A stretch of DNA of 64,000 bases, from contig CM034391.1 of assembly GCA_019925095.2 (NCBI GenBank), forward strand, positions 26,587,051 through 26,651,050, written 5' to 3'. Positions 62,371 through 64,000 of the stretch are shown here, piece after piece (position 1 is the stretch's first letter; every line of letters starts with the position of its first letter). Position numbers and translations under genes: made by a program. The notes below the pieces were generated by a model, which did no database searches, was not told the origin of the DNA, and saw nothing but the letters and a program-made list of their open reading frames with translations. This DNA comes from Dendrolimus kikuchii (taxonomy: Eukaryota; Arthropoda; Insecta; Lepidoptera; Lasiocampidae).

Positions 62371-62787
62371 AGTACTGAAAGAAAACCTCTGCTGAGAGCT
62401 CATTCTGAATCTCATAAGGTACACAAGAGAAGCGTCCTTCAAACCCGTTGCATACTCGAGAGTATGGCCTAAAGAAGTAAATGAGAAGAATATTTTTCAA
62501 GAGTTAGAATTTCAGTCTGCACAGAAATTCTTGTTTAAATTACACAGTAAAAGCCACGATGACTCTTTATTCGGTGCGTTTAGTTTAAAACAATTAGGGG
62601 CGTACTAGTGCGGTCCGCTGACCCGGATATCCGGTTTACGTGGCACGAATAATGGGACAGCCCTAATGAAAGGCCCTTTGCTTACTACTTATTTGCATGT
62701 GTAGAAATTGTCATTTTGAAGGCTTAGTTTTTTTTTAAGTATTATTTATTCTTACAAATTTTTATAACTAAAACATGTAAATATGAT
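62371..62787. other. Unassigned stretch
   Basis: GTGCGGTCCGCTGACCCGGA with ATATCCGGTTTACGTGGC at 62610-62645 is an isolated GC-rich patch; otherwise nothing recognised. Confidence 0.3.
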
Positions 62788-62915
62788 ATTCAAATTCAAG
62801 TTTTTGTTCAAAATAAGTTCCACTGGAGAACACTTTTTGAAGGTCATACATATAAGGTAAAATTTAATTTTACTTCCTAATCTATGTATACCGCTTCGCA
62901 ACGTGTTAATATACT
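62788..62915 (-). mobile_element. Repeat R, LINE 3' end, copy 2
   Basis: Shares AAAATAAGTTCCACTGGAG and CCGCTTCGCAACGTGTT with 52115-52275, but is cut after the latter. Confidence 0.6.
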
Positions 62916-63425
62916 AAGTACAAGAAGCTGTAACTACTTAGTATATCAACACCTTGTTAACTCATTAGGCCACTTTGATAAGTACAGAATCATTATGATA
63001 TGGATACATTTCGACGGCCGTTTGTCGAGATATTACTCAGTTTTCATATAAAATAGTTTTACTTGTCGCTCTAACTTTTGAGTTTAAAAATTATAATTAA
63101 ATAAAAATTGATTTTAACAAAATCAGTAGAGTATTTTTGAAATTTAGCCTATATTTTCATTTTCAATATTATTACAGGAATTTGTAGTGAAATGACAAAA
63201 CTGAACGTATTTACCCTTACAACACCCTTCCACGGAGGGTTCTAAACATATTTGGCCAATTTGTTATTATTGCTTTCAAGAAATGTTTTGCTTTCTTACT
63301 TTCTGAAAAGGTAGTTTGAAATTTGGGGCTTGGAAACTCGAAAAAGAAGTCGAACATGTTATAACCTAAATAAATAGCAGCTTTTCGATTTTGTTTTAAC
63401 TATAATGAATATTATATAACGATAA
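62916..63425. other. Unassigned stretch
   Basis: A+T-rich. AAGTACAAGAAGCTGTAACTAC and TTGGGGCTTGGAAACTCG are minor repeats; no family assigned. Confidence 0.3.
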
Positions 63426-63893
63426 TGTTACGAGTTGCAGGACTCGAATTAAAATGCCGTTGGAATTATGATAGAGTTTATTAGAACTATACAAACACAT
63501 ATAACACAGGTACAAATATAACCGTACACAACAAATCCAAACGTAATGCAGAAGGTCGTAATTCAGTCAAACGCTCAAAGTCCGTCACTAAAAGATTCCC
63601 GATTGTAGTACACACGTCTCGCTTCGTTTGTGGTTCGCTCGGCTCCCTCTCCCCTCCATTAGGTCCTTGTTTTATACTTCACAAATGGAATATCTCCGAA
63701 TTTCCTAGAATCAGCTTGTACTTTAAATCCGTAACACCTGGCTAATGATTACAATACAACAATAGGCTGTATGCCAATAAGTAAACAAAAGAAGACGACC
63801 ATAAAGGAATTTCAATGTTATTAGTTCAAATGCCGACGGGTAATAAATGTGCTTTGTTTCAGATATGTAGGTGGATTTTGTGTTTGTGTTGTA
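63426..63893 (-). mobile_element. LTR-1, nearly full length
   Basis: Starts TGTTACGAGTTGCAGGACTC (63426). Contains CGCTCAAAGTCCGTCACT and GTAAACAAAAGAAGACGACC, and ends TTGTGTTGTAAACA at 63880-63893, where the family has GTTGTAACA. No matching 4-bp flank because a second LTR piece abuts. Confidence 0.82.
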
Positions 63894-64000
63894 AACACAA
63901 TCAGTCCAAACTTAATGCACGATTCAATAACACGCGCAAAGTCCGTCACTAAATAGGTTACCTCATGTACACAGGTCTTTCTTCGCTCGTGGTTATGCTT
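63894..64000 (-). mobile_element. LTR-1, second piece, runs off the window
   Basis: CAATCAGTCCAAACTTAATGC and CGCGCAAAGTCCGTCACTAA match the interior of the LTR in the same orientation. The first 150 or so bases of the LTR are missing at the junction, so this is a rearranged pair, not a normal LTR-body-LTR element within view. Confidence 0.78.

Noticed and set aside
1..64000. CRISPR array, operons or prokaryotic genes
   Set aside because: Repeats are dispersed transposons with target duplications, spacing is irregular and no bacterial gene structure is present.

Overview
The window reads as eukaryotic intergenic (or very long intronic) DNA from an insect, most likely a moth or butterfly (Lepidoptera). 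It is A+T-rich, with no operons, ribosome binding sites or convincing host coding exons. It is packed with families typical of lepidopteran genomes: RTE-like LINEs with simple-repeat tails, tRNA-derived SINEs, CTAG-ended Helitron-like elements, a mariner, a hAT element and CR1/L2- and Jockey-type LINE pieces. The assignment rests on repeat character, not on a host gene. Names such as LINE-A, SINE-B and retroposon C are local labels used here.

Layout. 0-9 kb: an LTR piece, a LINE-D tail, retroposon C, the longest LINE-A copy (reverse transcriptase part), a hAT element holding a second C, a foldback element (G) holding a third C, then alternating SINE-B and LINE-A copies. 9-13 kb: Helitron-like DNA split by a solo LTR, LINE-A, and unclassified repeats. 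13-22 kb: SINE-B, SINE-K, LINE-A and GC-rich element I. 22-25 kb: a solo LTR with a 4-bp target duplication into which a LINE-D has inserted; its 675-codon frame is the only long intact reading frame. 25-33 kb: SINE-B, LINE-A, Jockey-like LINE-H 3' ends, a fourth C. 33-42 kb: nested Helitron-like elements, long palindromes, a cluster of ATCGAT sites, a fifth C. 43-44.5 kb: an almost complete mariner with a broken transposase gene. 45-51 kb: LINE pieces, SINE-B, LTR. 51-57 kb: Helitron-like cluster, a complete tRNA-derived SINE with a 13-bp duplication, a hairpin repeat. 57-64 kb: SINE-B, LINE-H with coding end, and two abutting LTR copies at the right edge.

About nineteen LINE-A copies and about twenty-five SINE-B pieces dominate. 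At least ten LINE-A copies carry exact 9-13-bp target site duplications, so their ends can be set to the base. Nested insertions give a relative history: SINE-K, element M, element L and Helitron-like DNA are older; LINE-A, SINE-B, retroposon C, the LTR family and LINE-D are younger. Family assignments come from motifs read by eye; no database search was made. Stretches in which nothing was recognised are listed as such.
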